Shown piece by piece: positions 1-8,639 of a DNA stretch of 64,000 nucleotides. The translations under genes and the position numbers were made by a program. How positions within the stretch are numbered: the first letter of the stretch is position 1; each line of letters starts with the position of its first letter. The notes beneath the pieces were generated by a model. That model did no database searches. It was not told the DNA's origin and saw nothing but the letters and a program-made list of their open reading frames with translations. The DNA comes from JALOOB01 sp040766655 (GTDB lineage Bacteria; Chloroflexota; Anaerolineae; CG2-30-64-16), in assembly GCA_040766655.1 (NCBI GenBank), contig JAXGQB010000007.1, positions 1-64,000 on the forward strand. The letters are read 5' to 3'.

Positions 1-147
1 TGCCTGGAGCGGCACCACGATCTGTCGATCCGAGAGGCCGTGCTCATGCAGCTTCGCCACGAGGTGCTGCCCGAGGAAACCCGCACCGCCGGTAACGATG
101 ACCGCCTTGTTGTCCCAAGAAAAGGCCGGCCATTCGATGGATTCCAT
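1..147 (-). CDS. NAD-dependent epimerase/dehydratase, N-terminal fragment
   Basis: The coding region runs off the left edge of the window. The 49 visible codons begin MESIEWPAFSW and soon give VIVTGGAGFLGQHL, the glycine-rich Rossmann fingerprint (GxxGxxG) of extended short-chain dehydrogenases acting on nucleotide sugars, such as GDP-fucose synthase and UDP-sugar epimerases. The ATG at 147 is preceded by AGGAGG nine bases upstream. That ribosome site overlaps the TAG stop of the ABC permease, so the two genes are very probably co-transcribed and translationally coupled. Cofactor binding is clear. Sugar specificity cannot be judged because the catalytic YxxxK region is outside the window. Confidence 0.85.
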   Translation of the reverse strand, partial: MESIEWPAFSWDNKAVIVTGGAGFLGQHLVAKLHEHGLSDRQIVVPLQA

Positions 148-160
148 GGTCTCAATCCTC

Positions 161-1021
161 CTAAATCACATCCGCAAACGTCCGCTCCGTGGACCTGAAG
201 AACAGCACCCCGGTCACCAGCACGACGAGCGCGATGACGACGGAGATGGCGGTCAGCAGGCCGGGCGGGCCCGCGTTCTCCAGGATGCCGCCGAGCAGGG
301 CCCAGCGGAACCCCTCCACGACGCCCGTCATGGGGTTGAGCGCCATGAGCCAGCGGTAGCGCTCGGGGATGAGCGTGGCGCCGAACACGACGGGCGTGGC
401 GTACATCCACAGCTGCAGCAGGAACGGGATCAGGTAGTTGACGTCCCGGTACTTGACGTTGAGCGCGGCCAGCCACAGCCCGAACCCCAGCGCGGTGATC
501 ACGGCCAGGAGCAGGAAGAGGGGCAGCCACAGCACGTTGGCCGAGAGCGGGACGCGGTAGACCGCGACCAGGATGAGCAGCACGCTGAACCCCACCGCGA
601 AATCGACCAGGGTGGAGATCACGCCCGAGAGCGGGATGATCAGCCGGGGGAAGTACACCTTGCTGATCAGGTTCGCGCTGTTGACCAGGCTCGTGCCCAC
701 CCGGTTCAGGCTGCCGGAGAAGTACTGCCACGGCACCAACGCGGCCAGCGCGTAGAGCGCATACGGCGCGCCGTCGGACGGCACCTTCAGGAGGATGCCG
801 AAGATGAGGGTGAACACCACCGTGCTCAGCAGCGGCTGCAGGACGATCCACGCGACGCCCAGCGCGGTCTGCTTGTAGCGCACCTTCACGTCGCGCCAGG
901 CGAGGAAACCGAGGAGCTCGCGGTAGTGCCAGACGGCGCGGAGTTGGAGGGAAGCGATGCCGCGAGTTGGCTGTATTACGGTTACAGGTTGCAGGGTTGA
1001 AGGTTGAAGGTTTGTGGTCAT
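161..1021 (-). CDS. ABC-2 type polysaccharide export permease
   Basis: A 286-residue membrane protein with about six hydrophobic segments, matching the TagG/RfbA/Wzm permease family that exports polysaccharides or polyol phosphates with an ATPase partner. Family-like stretches include FLAWRDVKVRYKQTALGVAW near residue 38 and LNPMTGVVEGFRWALLG near residue 230. No ATPase subunit is in the window; it is presumably further left. The first ~20 residues (NLQPSTLQP) are encoded by CTTCAAC heptamer repeats, so the N-terminus was rewritten by repeat DNA. Its ATG overlaps the TGA of the four-helix gene (ATGA), which indicates coupling. Confidence 0.9.
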   Translation of the reverse strand: MTTNLQPSTLQPVTVIQPTRGIASLQLRAVWHYRELLGFLAWRDVKVRYKQTALGVAWIVLQPLLSTVVFTLIFGILLKVPSDGAPYALYALAALVPWQYFSGSLNRVGTSLVNSANLISKVYFPRLIIPLSGVISTLVDFAVGFSVLLILVAVYRVPLSANVLWLPLFLLLAVITALGFGLWLAALNVKYRDVNYLIPFLLQLWMYATPVVFGATLIPERYRWLMALNPMTGVVEGFRWALLGGILENAGPPGLLTAISVVIALVVLVTGVLFFRSTERTFADVI

Positions 1022-1434
1022 GGGTTGACTTGGTACTCTATGTTAGATTCGCGGACGCGACGGGCGTTGGGTTGGGAGTCAAGGTAGGCCATGAAGCGGC
1101 TGATGAGCCGGCTGCACGATTCGGTCTGTCCGGTCAAGCGGGCGAATTCTTCCTCCTGGATGTAGCCGGCATCGAGTGCGACGTACAGCTGCGCACGGAG
1201 CTCGCCCGCAGAGCCCTTCGCCCGGCCGAGTAAATCGGCAAAGAGTGCCTGGGTTCGGGACTCAAAACCCTCCGCGATGTTCGACATGATCGACACGGCC
1301 GCGCGTCGCATCTGGTCGCGCAGCCCGAAATCGCGGGCAAATGCACCCCGGCCCGACACCTCATAGATCGCGCGGGTCACCTCCCGTGCCGCCTTCCACG
1401 CCTCGATCTGCTCAAACCGCTCGATCGTCGCCAT
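1018..1434 (-). CDS. four helix bundle protein (23S rRNA IVS-type family)
   Basis: A 138-residue all-helical protein. It has the hallmarks of the four-helix-bundle family first seen in 23S rRNA intervening sequences: ERFEQIEAWKAARE at the start, GLRDQMRRAAVSIMSNIAEGF in the middle, and a C-terminal TESCSRLISRFMAYL helix. The molecular role of this family is not known; members often sit in polysaccharide and accessory loci, as here. I chose the ATG at 1434 over the in-frame TTG at 1440, because the extra codons (TTG TTG) lie at the edge of a heptamer repeat. It overlaps the downstream permease start by four bases. Confidence 0.88.
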   Translation of the reverse strand: MATIERFEQIEAWKAAREVTRAIYEVSGRGAFARDFGLRDQMRRAAVSIMSNIAEGFESRTQALFADLLGRAKGSAGELRAQLYVALDAGYIQEEEFARLTGQTESCSRLISRFMAYLDSQPNARRVRESNIEYQVNP

Positions 1435-1436
1435 CA

Positions 1437-1477
1437 ACAACCTTCAACCTTCAACCTTCAACCGTCAATCCTCGATC
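1437..1477. repeat. TTCAACC (GGTTGAA) heptamer array
   Basis: About four tandem copies of CTTCAAC followed by degenerate units (CGTCAATCCTCGATC). It fills the gap between the four-helix gene and the stop codon of the upstream epimerase. The same GTTGAAG-type heptamer recurs at about 985-1015, inside the N-terminus of the ABC permease. Confidence 0.8.
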
Positions 1478-2429
1478 GTTCGTATTGTATCACTCGCCTC
1501 AGCGTCTCATCAAGCGAGAACTGCGGTCGATAACCGATCAGCGCGTGGAGCTTGTCGATGGAGGGGACTCGGCGCTGCATGTCCTCGAAGCCGGGGGCGT
1601 AGGCCTCGTCGTAGGGGACGAGGCGGACGGGGGAGGCGCTGCCGGTGAGGGCCAGGACGCGATCGGCCAGGTCGCGGATGGTGATCTCCTCCGTCGAGCC
1701 GACGTTGAACACCTCCCCGATCGCGCGGGGCTCCGCGGCCAGGGCCACGACCGCGCGGACCACGTCGGCCACGTCCCCGAAGCAGCGCGACTGGGTGCCG
1801 TCGCCGTACACCTCGAGCGGCTCGCCACGCAGCGCGGCGCGGACGAAGCGCGGGACGACCATGCCGTAGCGGCCGGTCTGCCGCGGGCCGACGGTGTTGA
1901 AGAAGCGCATGATGACCACGGGCAGGCCGAACTGCTGGTGGTAGGCCAGGGAGAGGAACTCGTCCACCGCCTTGCTCTCCGCATAGGCCCAGCGGGAGCG
2001 GGAGGTGGGGCCCATGAGGCGGTCGTCGTCCTCCCGGAAGGGGACGCGCACCCCCTTGCCGTACACCTCGGAGGTCGAGGCGATGAGCACCTTGCAGCCG
2101 TAGCGGTGCGCGGCCTCGAGCACGCCCTCCGTGCCCATCACGTTCGTGCGGATGGTGCGGACGGGGTCCTCCACGATGAGCTGGACGCCCACGGCCGCGG
2201 CCAGGTGGACCACCACGTCGGCCTCGGAGGTGAGCCGGTCGAGCACGAGGCTGTTGGTGATCGTCTCCCGCACGAACTGGAAGTGGGGGAGGGGGCGCAG
2301 GTGGGCGATGTTGGCCGCGCGGCCCGTCGACAGGTCGTCGATCGCCACGACGCGGTGGCCCGCGGCTAGGAGGGCTTCGCAGAGGTGGGAGCCGATGAAG
2401 CCCGCGCCGCCGGTGATTAAGAAACGCAT
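1458..2429 (-). CDS. NAD-dependent sugar-nucleotide epimerase/decarboxylase
   Basis: A 323-residue extended SDR. GGAGFIGSHL near residue 8 is the NAD-binding loop, and residues 118-160 carry the STSEVYG and YAESKAVDE (YxxxK) catalytic elements. RFFNTVGPRQTGRYGMVVPRFV and SRCFGDVADVVRAV resemble UDP-glucuronate decarboxylase and UDP-glucose 4-epimerase-like enzymes of polysaccharide loci. I chose the ATG at 2429, because GGAG lies five bases upstream and overlaps the alternative GTG at 2435. It is expected to make an activated sugar for the glycan built by this cluster; the exact substrate cannot be told from sequence. Confidence 0.88.
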   Translation of the reverse strand: MRFLITGGAGFIGSHLCEALLAAGHRVVAIDDLSTGRAANIAHLRPLPHFQFVRETITNSLVLDRLTSEADVVVHLAAAVGVQLIVEDPVRTIRTNVMGTEGVLEAAHRYGCKVLIASTSEVYGKGVRVPFREDDDRLMGPTSRSRWAYAESKAVDEFLSLAYHQQFGLPVVIMRFFNTVGPRQTGRYGMVVPRFVRAALRGEPLEVYGDGTQSRCFGDVADVVRAVVALAAEPRAIGEVFNVGSTEEITIRDLADRVLALTGSASPVRLVPYDEAYAPGFEDMQRRVPSIDKLHALIGYRPQFSLDETLRRVIQYERSRIDG

Positions 2430-2441
2430 GGACACTCCGCC

Positions 2442-2524
2442 GATTGAAGATTGAAGATTGAAGATTGAAGATTATGGATTGTCATGATTGCAGATTGAAA
2501 ATTGAAGATTGAAGATTACGGATT
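2442..2524. repeat. ATTGAAG heptamer array with internal duplication
   Basis: Two runs of tandem ATTGAAG, each followed by the same segment GGATTGTCATGATT, so the whole unit is duplicated in tandem. The second copy overlaps the 3' end of the UPF0175 gene and includes its stop codon. Confidence 0.9.
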
Positions 2525-2525
2525 G

Positions 2526-2789
2526 TCATGATTCCAGGTCCGAAAGCAGCTCGTCTTCATCCAGGTCGATCATGTCAACGCCATAACGGTGCAGGTTCAG
2601 CAGAAAGGTCACCCGATCGACGCCGGCCAGCCCCGCGGCTATCCCGGATGGAAGGCGTTTCATCTCGAACAGCTTGACGGCCATGGCCATCCTGGCCTCT
2701 TGCTCGAAGGCTGCGCGCGTCTGCTGGAGCGCGTCTGGCAGCAACTTCGGATACTCTATGACCAGTTGCGCGATCTCCTCAGTGTGCAT
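2526..2789 (-). CDS. UPF0175 family protein (antitoxin-like)
   Basis: An 87-residue protein of the UPF0175 family, small helical proteins usually found beside toxin-like genes and regarded as antitoxin candidates. Recognisable stretches are EQEARMAMAVKLFEMKRL, SGIAAGLAGVDRVTFLLNL (helix-turn-helix-like) and an acidic tail, DMIDLDEDELLSDL. It starts at an ATG eleven bases inside the end of the HepT-like gene and forms the third gene of an overlapping trio. The stop codon lies in a sequence shared with the flanking repeat. Function as an antitoxin is inferred from family and context only. Confidence 0.8.
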   Translation of the reverse strand: MHTEEIAQLVIEYPKLLPDALQQTRAAFEQEARMAMAVKLFEMKRLPSGIAAGLAGVDRVTFLLNLHRYGVDMIDLDEDELLSDLES

Positions 2790-3270
2790 CGGGTGAGATC
2801 TGTTCGAGGAACTGGGCGTACAACAGCAGCTCCTGGCGCAGCCTGGCCCAGAGATCTGGCAGGCGATCGATCAGTCGCTGCATCTTAGCTGGCACCAGGT
2901 TAGTGGCGTAGATGTTCCGCACCAAGTGGCGGAATCTCCGGTACTCATCCAGATCAGCCGCAGTCTCTGTGCTTATCACGGCGGGACGGACTCCTGGCGC
3001 CTCTCGTGCCATGAGGGAGAGAAGCTGCTGATGCCAGGATTCGCCATCGGGCTGCGTCTCGTCGATGTAGCGCGCTGTGAGCTGGAACAGGCGCTCTGCG
3101 CCCGAGTAGAAACCGTGCAAGTTGAGCGCCACGGCATCAAGGTAGTAGTCCTGCTCGGCCGTCGCCATTCTTCCCCGATCCCAGGCCGCAACCGCACGGG
3201 AAACTGAACGGTCTATGTCGACAATTTCGCCGTGAATACGTTCGGCCAGCAAGGCCTCAGCGCTTGTCAT
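2779..3270 (-). CDS. HepT-like HEPN-domain toxin
   Basis: A 163-residue helical protein with the HEPN-type motif RRFRHLVRNIY at residues 111-121, where conserved Arg and His form the ribonuclease active site in HepT toxins. YYLDAVALNLHGFYSGAERLF earlier in the chain is typical of HepT-like ribonuclease-domain proteins. It directly follows a minimal nucleotidyltransferase (MNT), whose TGA overlaps this ATG (ATGA). In characterised HepT-MNT pairs the MNT AMPylates HepT near its motif and silences it. The same relationship is likely here but not shown. Confidence 0.85.
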   Translation of the reverse strand: MTSAEALLAERIHGEIVDIDRSVSRAVAAWDRGRMATAEQDYYLDAVALNLHGFYSGAERLFQLTARYIDETQPDGESWHQQLLSLMAREAPGVRPAVISTETAADLDEYRRFRHLVRNIYATNLVPAKMQRLIDRLPDLWARLRQELLLYAQFLEQISPDAH

Positions 3271-3653
3271 AGGGGCACACCATGGCGCTCGATCGCCCGG
3301 CGCAGCGGTTCTCCCGCAGCTTCCAGATCGATCAGGTCCAGGCGCCGAACGCCGAGTGCTGCCTCCGCGACGCTCCAGGCCCGCCAGAACTCGTCCGCAC
3401 TGAGCCCTTCGACCGCGAGGTCGACATCGGAGTCGGCGGCATACCAGGCCCCGTGGGCCAGCGAACCGAACAGGATGACGCGGGTCGCGCCGAAGCGGGT
3501 CTTGAGCGTTGTGGCGACGCTGCGCACGCGTCGCAGTAGCTCAGCCCGGGCAGCAGCCTCTGCCGGCGCCAGAACGCGCGCCGCGGCGCGGCGCCGCGCG
3601 GCAGCGCGATAGCGCTCCATGTCCTCTGGCTTGATGCTACTGCCGAACGTCAT
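3267..3653 (-). CDS. MNT-type nucleotidyltransferase antitoxin
   Basis: A 128-residue nucleotidyltransferase-fold protein. GSLAHG at residues 63-68 and DSDVDLA (Asp76, Asp78) form the GSx10DxD metal and nucleotide site. RRLDLIDL later supplies the third acidic position. This is the MNT partner expected upstream of HepT. I chose the ATG at 3653 because GGGAG lies six bases before it; the in-frame GTG at 3680 would add nine residues and include that ribosome site as codons. An Ala/Arg-rich stretch (residues 17-38) precedes the domain. Confidence 0.87.
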   Translation of the reverse strand: MTFGSSIKPEDMERYRAAARRRAAARVLAPAEAAARAELLRRVRSVATTLKTRFGATRVILFGSLAHGAWYAADSDVDLAVEGLSADEFWRAWSVAEAALGVRRLDLIDLEAAGEPLRRAIERHGVPL

Positions 3654-3697
3654 TACGATCTCCCAAATCGGGGACGCCACTCGCCCCAGCGATTCTC

Positions 3698-3703
3698 ATT
3701 ATA
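3698..3703 (-). promoter_or_regulatory. extended -10 promoter element for the MNT-HepT operon
   Basis: TGCTATAAT on the minus strand: a perfect -10 with an extended TGn, 45 bases upstream of the MNT start. The -35 region would fall inside the adjacent heptamer array and has no consensus match. Confidence 0.5.
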
Positions 3704-3714
3704 GCACACACGAC

Positions 3715-3810
3715 CGATTGAAGATTGAAGATGGAAGATTGCAGATTGTTCACGGCAAAGACGGGTTGCAGCCGGCAAGCGTAATCTTCAATCTTCAATC
3801 TTCAATTCTC
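3715..3810. repeat. heptamer inverted-arm element
   Basis: The left arm has ATTGAAG units (3715-3748) and the right arm the complementary CTTCAAT units (3782-3808), around a 33-base core. The element lies between the stop of the epimerase gene and the toxin-antitoxin promoter and could fold into a long hairpin. Confidence 0.85.
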
Positions 3811-4735
3811 ACTCGTCGCGAAACGCGGCGACGGTCCGCGCGAGGCCGTCCGGGAGGGAGACGGCGGGCTCCCAGCCGAGCTCGCGGCGCGCCTTGGACG
3901 CGTCGAGGTAGGTGTGGCGCACCTCGCCCAGCTTGGCGGGGGCGTGGAGCGGCTCTTGCGTGTAGCCAGTGCTGTGGGCCAGGCCGCGGGCGATGCCGAC
4001 CACGTCGGTGGGCAGGCCGGTGCCGATGTTGAAGATGCCCGAGCCGAGGGTCACGCAGAGCGCGTTGGCCGCGGCGACGTCGCCCACGTAGACGAAATCG
4101 CGGCTCTGGCGGCCGTCGCCATTGATCGTGACGGGCCGGCCGGCCAGCATGGCCTTCGCGAAGATGGCGACCACGCCGGCCTCGCCGAACGGGTCCTGCC
4201 GCGGGCCGTAGACGTTGGCGTAGCGCAGGATGCAGTGGTCGATGCCGTAGTTGTGCTTGTACGTCGCCAGGTAGTATTCGCACGCCAGCTTGCTCGTGCC
4301 GTAGGGGTCCAGCGGCAGGGCGGGGCAGCGCTCCGTCGCGGGGAGCTCGGACGGGTTGCCGTAGACCGCGCCGCCGGTGGAGGCGAAGATCACCTTGCGC
4401 GTCGCGCCGGTGCGCCGCGCGGCCTCCAGCAGGTTGAGCGTGCCCACCACGTTCACCTGCGCGTAGGTGGCGGGGTCGGCCAGGCTCGCGCGCACGTCGG
4501 CCAGCGCGGCCTGGTGCGAGATCACGGCCGGCCGCACCTCGTCGAGCACCCGCCGCACCCCCGCCGCGTCGCGAAGGTCCATCTCGTAGAGGGTCGCTGC
4601 GGGGTTGACGTTCGCGCGCTTGCCCGTGGAGAGGTTGTCGAGCACCGCGACCGTGTGGCCCGCGGCCACCAGCGCGTCCACGATGTGCGATCCGATGAAC
4701 CCGGCCCCGCCGGTGACGAGAATCGATGCGGACAA
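3809..4735 (-). CDS. UDP-glucose 4-epimerase-like NAD-dependent epimerase
   Basis: A 308-residue extended SDR with GGAGFIGSHIVDAL near residue 9, ASTGGAVYG near 118, and YGTSKLACEYYL carrying the YxxxK pair near residue 146. NVYGPRQDPFGEAGVVAIF and SRDFVYVGDVAAA are typical of GalE-like epimerases. The start is a TTG with AGGAGG five bases upstream and no nearby ATG. It probably interconverts UDP-hexoses for the glycan locus. The stop is immediately followed by an ATTGAAG array. Confidence 0.9.
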   Translation of the reverse strand: MSASILVTGGAGFIGSHIVDALVAAGHTVAVLDNLSTGKRANVNPAATLYEMDLRDAAGVRRVLDEVRPAVISHQAALADVRASLADPATYAQVNVVGTLNLLEAARRTGATRKVIFASTGGAVYGNPSELPATERCPALPLDPYGTSKLACEYYLATYKHNYGIDHCILRYANVYGPRQDPFGEAGVVAIFAKAMLAGRPVTINGDGRQSRDFVYVGDVAAANALCVTLGSGIFNIGTGLPTDVVGIARGLAHSTGYTQEPLHAPAKLGEVRHTYLDASKARRELGWEPAVSLPDGLARTVAAFRDE

Positions 4736-4747
4736 GGAAACCTCCTA

Positions 4748-4880
4748 CGATTGAAGATTACAGATTGAAGATTGAAGATTATTGAGAACGATTGAAGATT
4801 ACTGAGAACGATTGAAGATTACAGATTGAAGATTGAAGATTCCGTGCCCAATTTTCAATCTTCAATTTTCAATCTTCAAT
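4748..4880. repeat. heptamer inverted-arm element
   Basis: ATTGAAG units on the left (4748-4842, including ATTACTGAGAACG spacer variants repeated twice) and CTTCAAT units on the right (4853-4880), around a short GC core. Its right end supplies the TGA stop of the polymerase gene. Confidence 0.88.
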
Positions 4881-6771
4881 TCATTCGTGCGGCTGCTGCG
4901 CGGACGAATGACGCGCGGTCGGGTTCGCCGATGTGGTCGTACCACCAGGCGCGGGCGTCGAGCTGGCCCCGGGAGACGTCGACGGTGCGCCAGAGGGCCG
5001 CGGCCTCCGCGGTGCGTCCCTCGATCGCCAGCCACTCGCCGTAGAGGCGGACGGCGGACGGACGGATACTGGATACTGGCGGGCTGGGTGCTGGGTCCGA
5101 CGCGGCGCCGGCCGCACCAGCGCCTGCTGCGGCGGAGAGCAGTGCGCCCGCCTCCGCGTAATCCCCCAACGACAGGCTGATCTGGCCCAGGCGGCGGTTG
5201 GCGACGGGGTCGGACGGGTTCAGGCGCAGGCTGCCGTCGTAGAGCGAGATGGCGGGCGCCAGGTCGACCTCGCCCGAACGGCGCAGCTCGTCCTGGATGC
5301 CCCAGGTAGGCCAGTCGTAGCGGCTCAGCTCCGCCTTGCTCTGTGCCACCGCGCCCAGGTTGGCCAGGAACGCCGCGCGTACGGGGGGGAGGAGCGCGGC
5401 GAGGAGGATCAGCGCGAGCGCGAGGGGGGGGAGGGTGCGATTGAAAATTGAAAATCGAAGATTGAAGATTGGGGCGGCGCCCTGCGCAATCTTCAATCTT
5501 CCATCTTCGATTTTTAATCCGCCGAAGGCGGCCGTGGCGGCGAACAACAACGGCGCGGGGAGGGCGACGTAGACGCCCGCGTCGACGATGCCGTGCACCA
5601 GGAGCGCCACGATCGATGCGATGGCACCCAGGCGCAGCGGCCGGTGGACCGGCGCGGCGACGAGGGCGGCCAGGCTGCCCCCTACGATGAGGATGAAGCC
5701 GAGGAGGCCGAGCGGGCCCTGCTCGAGCACGATCTGCAGGTAGAGGTTGTGGCTGTGCGTGATGAAGCCGACGTGCAGCAGGCGGACGTAGGAGGCGTCG
5801 ACCATCATCGTCGCGCCGAGCCCGCTGCCGGTGAACGCGTAGTCGCGCGCCTGGATCAGCATGTCGCGCCACAGGTCGCCGCGCGTGACCGCGGTTGCGC
5901 CCGCCCCGCCGGCGGTTCCGGCGCCGACGGCGCCCGCGGCCTGGCCCAGCGCGGGCAGGGACATGATCGCGGCCATCGCGCCCGCGGCCGCGAGGAAGGT
6001 TAGCGCGGCGAATGCGATGCCCCACGCGGCGCGGCGTTCCCGTGCGTCGCAGGTTGTGGGGGCGGCCGCGACGGTGTCCGCGTCGCGTGTGGTAGGCGCG
6101 CCGGTCCGGCGGGCGACCGGCCGGTCGCCCCTACGATCCATCGCCCGGACGATCAGCGCCGCGATCGCGCCGGCGGCCAGGCCCAGCCACGCGCCGCGCG
6201 AGCCCGATAGGGCGAGCGCGGCGATGGCGATCACATTGAAGATTGAAAATTGAAGATTGAAGATTGCGCTGCGGCGGCTGCGGGTCGCGGCGCCGGCCAG
6301 GGCCAGGGGCAGGAGGATGACCAGGGCGTTGGCCGCGACGTTGGCGTTGATGTCCTCGGGCAGGGTGACGACGCGGGAGAGAAGGTAGTAGGACGCGATC
6401 GCGAGGGCGATGGCGGCGGCTAACGATTGAAGATTGAAGATTGAAGATTGAAGATTTCGTGTTGACGGTTGAAGGTTGTGCCAGCTTTGCTGGCCCAAGG
6501 TTGAAGGTCTGCCTGCGAGAGCGAGCAGGACGGGCGCGAGGGCGAGGAGCAGCAGCGCGGCGCGGAGGAGCGCGGCGCGGGTGTCGTAGGCGGCCCACGC
6601 GCCGATCGCGACGCTGATCGCCCAGAGGGCGGCGCCGGCGCGGAGGGGACGATTGAAAATGCGACCCTTCGGGTCGTAAGATTGAAGATTCAAGATTTCA
6701 TTTTGCGGGTTGAAAGTTGTGTCAGCGTGCCAGCTGGCCTGGCTGGCCCAGGTTGCAGGTTGAAGACCCAA
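4876..6771 (-). CDS. O-antigen ligase/polymerase-like membrane protein with repeat insertions
   Basis: A hydrophobic multi-span protein. LSGSRGAWLGL and HSHNLYLQIVLEQGPLGLLGF are the two best-conserved segments of the O-antigen ligase/Wzy family. A soluble C-terminal part (about residues 450-630) looks TPR-like. At least four heptamer insertions are read through in frame, giving peptides such as SIFNLQS, LKIEDGR and IFNLQFS at about residues 25, 100, 170 and 420. No normal start codon exists after the repeat at the 5' end; the open frame begins at a TTG within repeat DNA, so the true N-terminus is uncertain and the gene may be partly degraded. The TGA stop is formed by an ATTGAAG unit. Confidence 0.75.
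   Translation of the reverse strand: MGLQPATWASQASWHADTTFNPQNEILNLQSYDPKGRIFNRPLRAGAALWAISVAIGAWAAYDTRAALLRAALLLLALAPVLLALAGRPSTLGQQSWHNLQPSTRNLQSSIFNLQSLAAAIALAIASYYLLSRVVTLPEDINANVAANALVILLPLALAGAATRSRRSAIFNLQFSIFNVIAIAALALSGSRGAWLGLAAGAIAALIVRAMDRRGDRPVARRTGAPTTRDADTVAAAPTTCDARERRAAWGIAFAALTFLAAAGAMAAIMSLPALGQAAGAVGAGTAGGAGATAVTRGDLWRDMLIQARDYAFTGSGLGATMMVDASYVRLLHVGFITHSHNLYLQIVLEQGPLGLLGFILIVGGSLAALVAAPVHRPLRLGAIASIVALLVHGIVDAGVYVALPAPLLFAATAAFGGLKIEDGRLKIAQGAAPIFNLRFSIFNRTLPPLALALILLAALLPPVRAAFLANLGAVAQSKAELSRYDWPTWGIQDELRRSGEVDLAPAISLYDGSLRLNPSDPVANRRLGQISLSLGDYAEAGALLSAAAGAGAAGAASDPAPSPPVSSIRPSAVRLYGEWLAIEGRTAEAAALWRTVDVSRGQLDARAWWYDHIGEPDRASFVRAAAARMN
5066..5100. repeat. GGATACT-type heptamers within the polymerase gene
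   Basis: Two exact GGATACT units followed by degenerate GGCGGGCTGGGTGCTGGGTCC units. They are read in frame as SDPAPSPPVSSI near the C-terminus of the polymerase. Confidence 0.55.
5439..5520. repeat. in-frame heptamer inverted-arm element
   Basis: ATTGAAA/ATTGAAG arm, a GC-rich palindromic core (GGGGCGGCGCCC) and a complementary CTTCAAT arm, all inside the polymerase coding sequence. In sense orientation the ATTGAAG-type arm carries the variant ATGGAAG, which turns the expected TGA into GGA. Confidence 0.88.
6235..6268. repeat. in-frame ATTGAAG heptamers
   Basis: Five tandem ATTGAAG/ATTGAAA units inside the polymerase gene. They are read on the coding strand as IFNLQFSIFN, between predicted membrane segments. 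Confidence 0.85.
6424..6510. repeat. in-frame ATTGAAG and GTTGAAG heptamers with triloop palindrome
   Basis: Five ATTGAAG units are followed by GTTGAAG-type units. A 15-base palindrome at 6480-6494 (GCCAGC / GCTGGC around TTT) splits the latter run. All are read in frame in the polymerase gene. Confidence 0.85.
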
Positions 6772-6801
6772 TTTTCAATCTTCAATCTGCAATCTTCAAT
6801 C
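6650..6801. repeat. composite heptamer region at the polymerase 5' end
   Basis: Mixed ATTGAAG, GTTGCAG and CTTCAAT units with a triloop palindrome at 6662-6676 (CGACCC / GGGTCG around TTC). The region separates the radical SAM stop codon from the first native polymerase residues and probably replaced its original start. Confidence 0.8.
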
Positions 6802-6803
6802 AG

Positions 6804-8519
<1,716 letters not shown>

Positions 8520-8540
8520 TGGTATGTCCTGTGGATGTAA

Positions 8541-8569
8541 TGTAGGGGCGGGGTTACCCCGCCCCTACA
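8541..8569. repeat. 29-bp perfect palindrome with TTA loop
   Basis: TGTAGGGGCGGGG, TTA, then the exact complement. It lies between the glycosyltransferase and radical SAM genes and is a close relative of the palindrome at 13756-13782. It may pause or terminate transcription, but there is no T-run. A second imperfect palindrome (GTCTGGCC / GGCCAGAC) lies at about 8609-8627. Confidence 0.85.
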
Positions 8570-8639
8570 AGGTGATGGGTCGACGTGTCTGGCCTGGGGG
8601 CGGACGTGTCTGGCCTGCGGCCAGACCAAAGGTCCGCGC

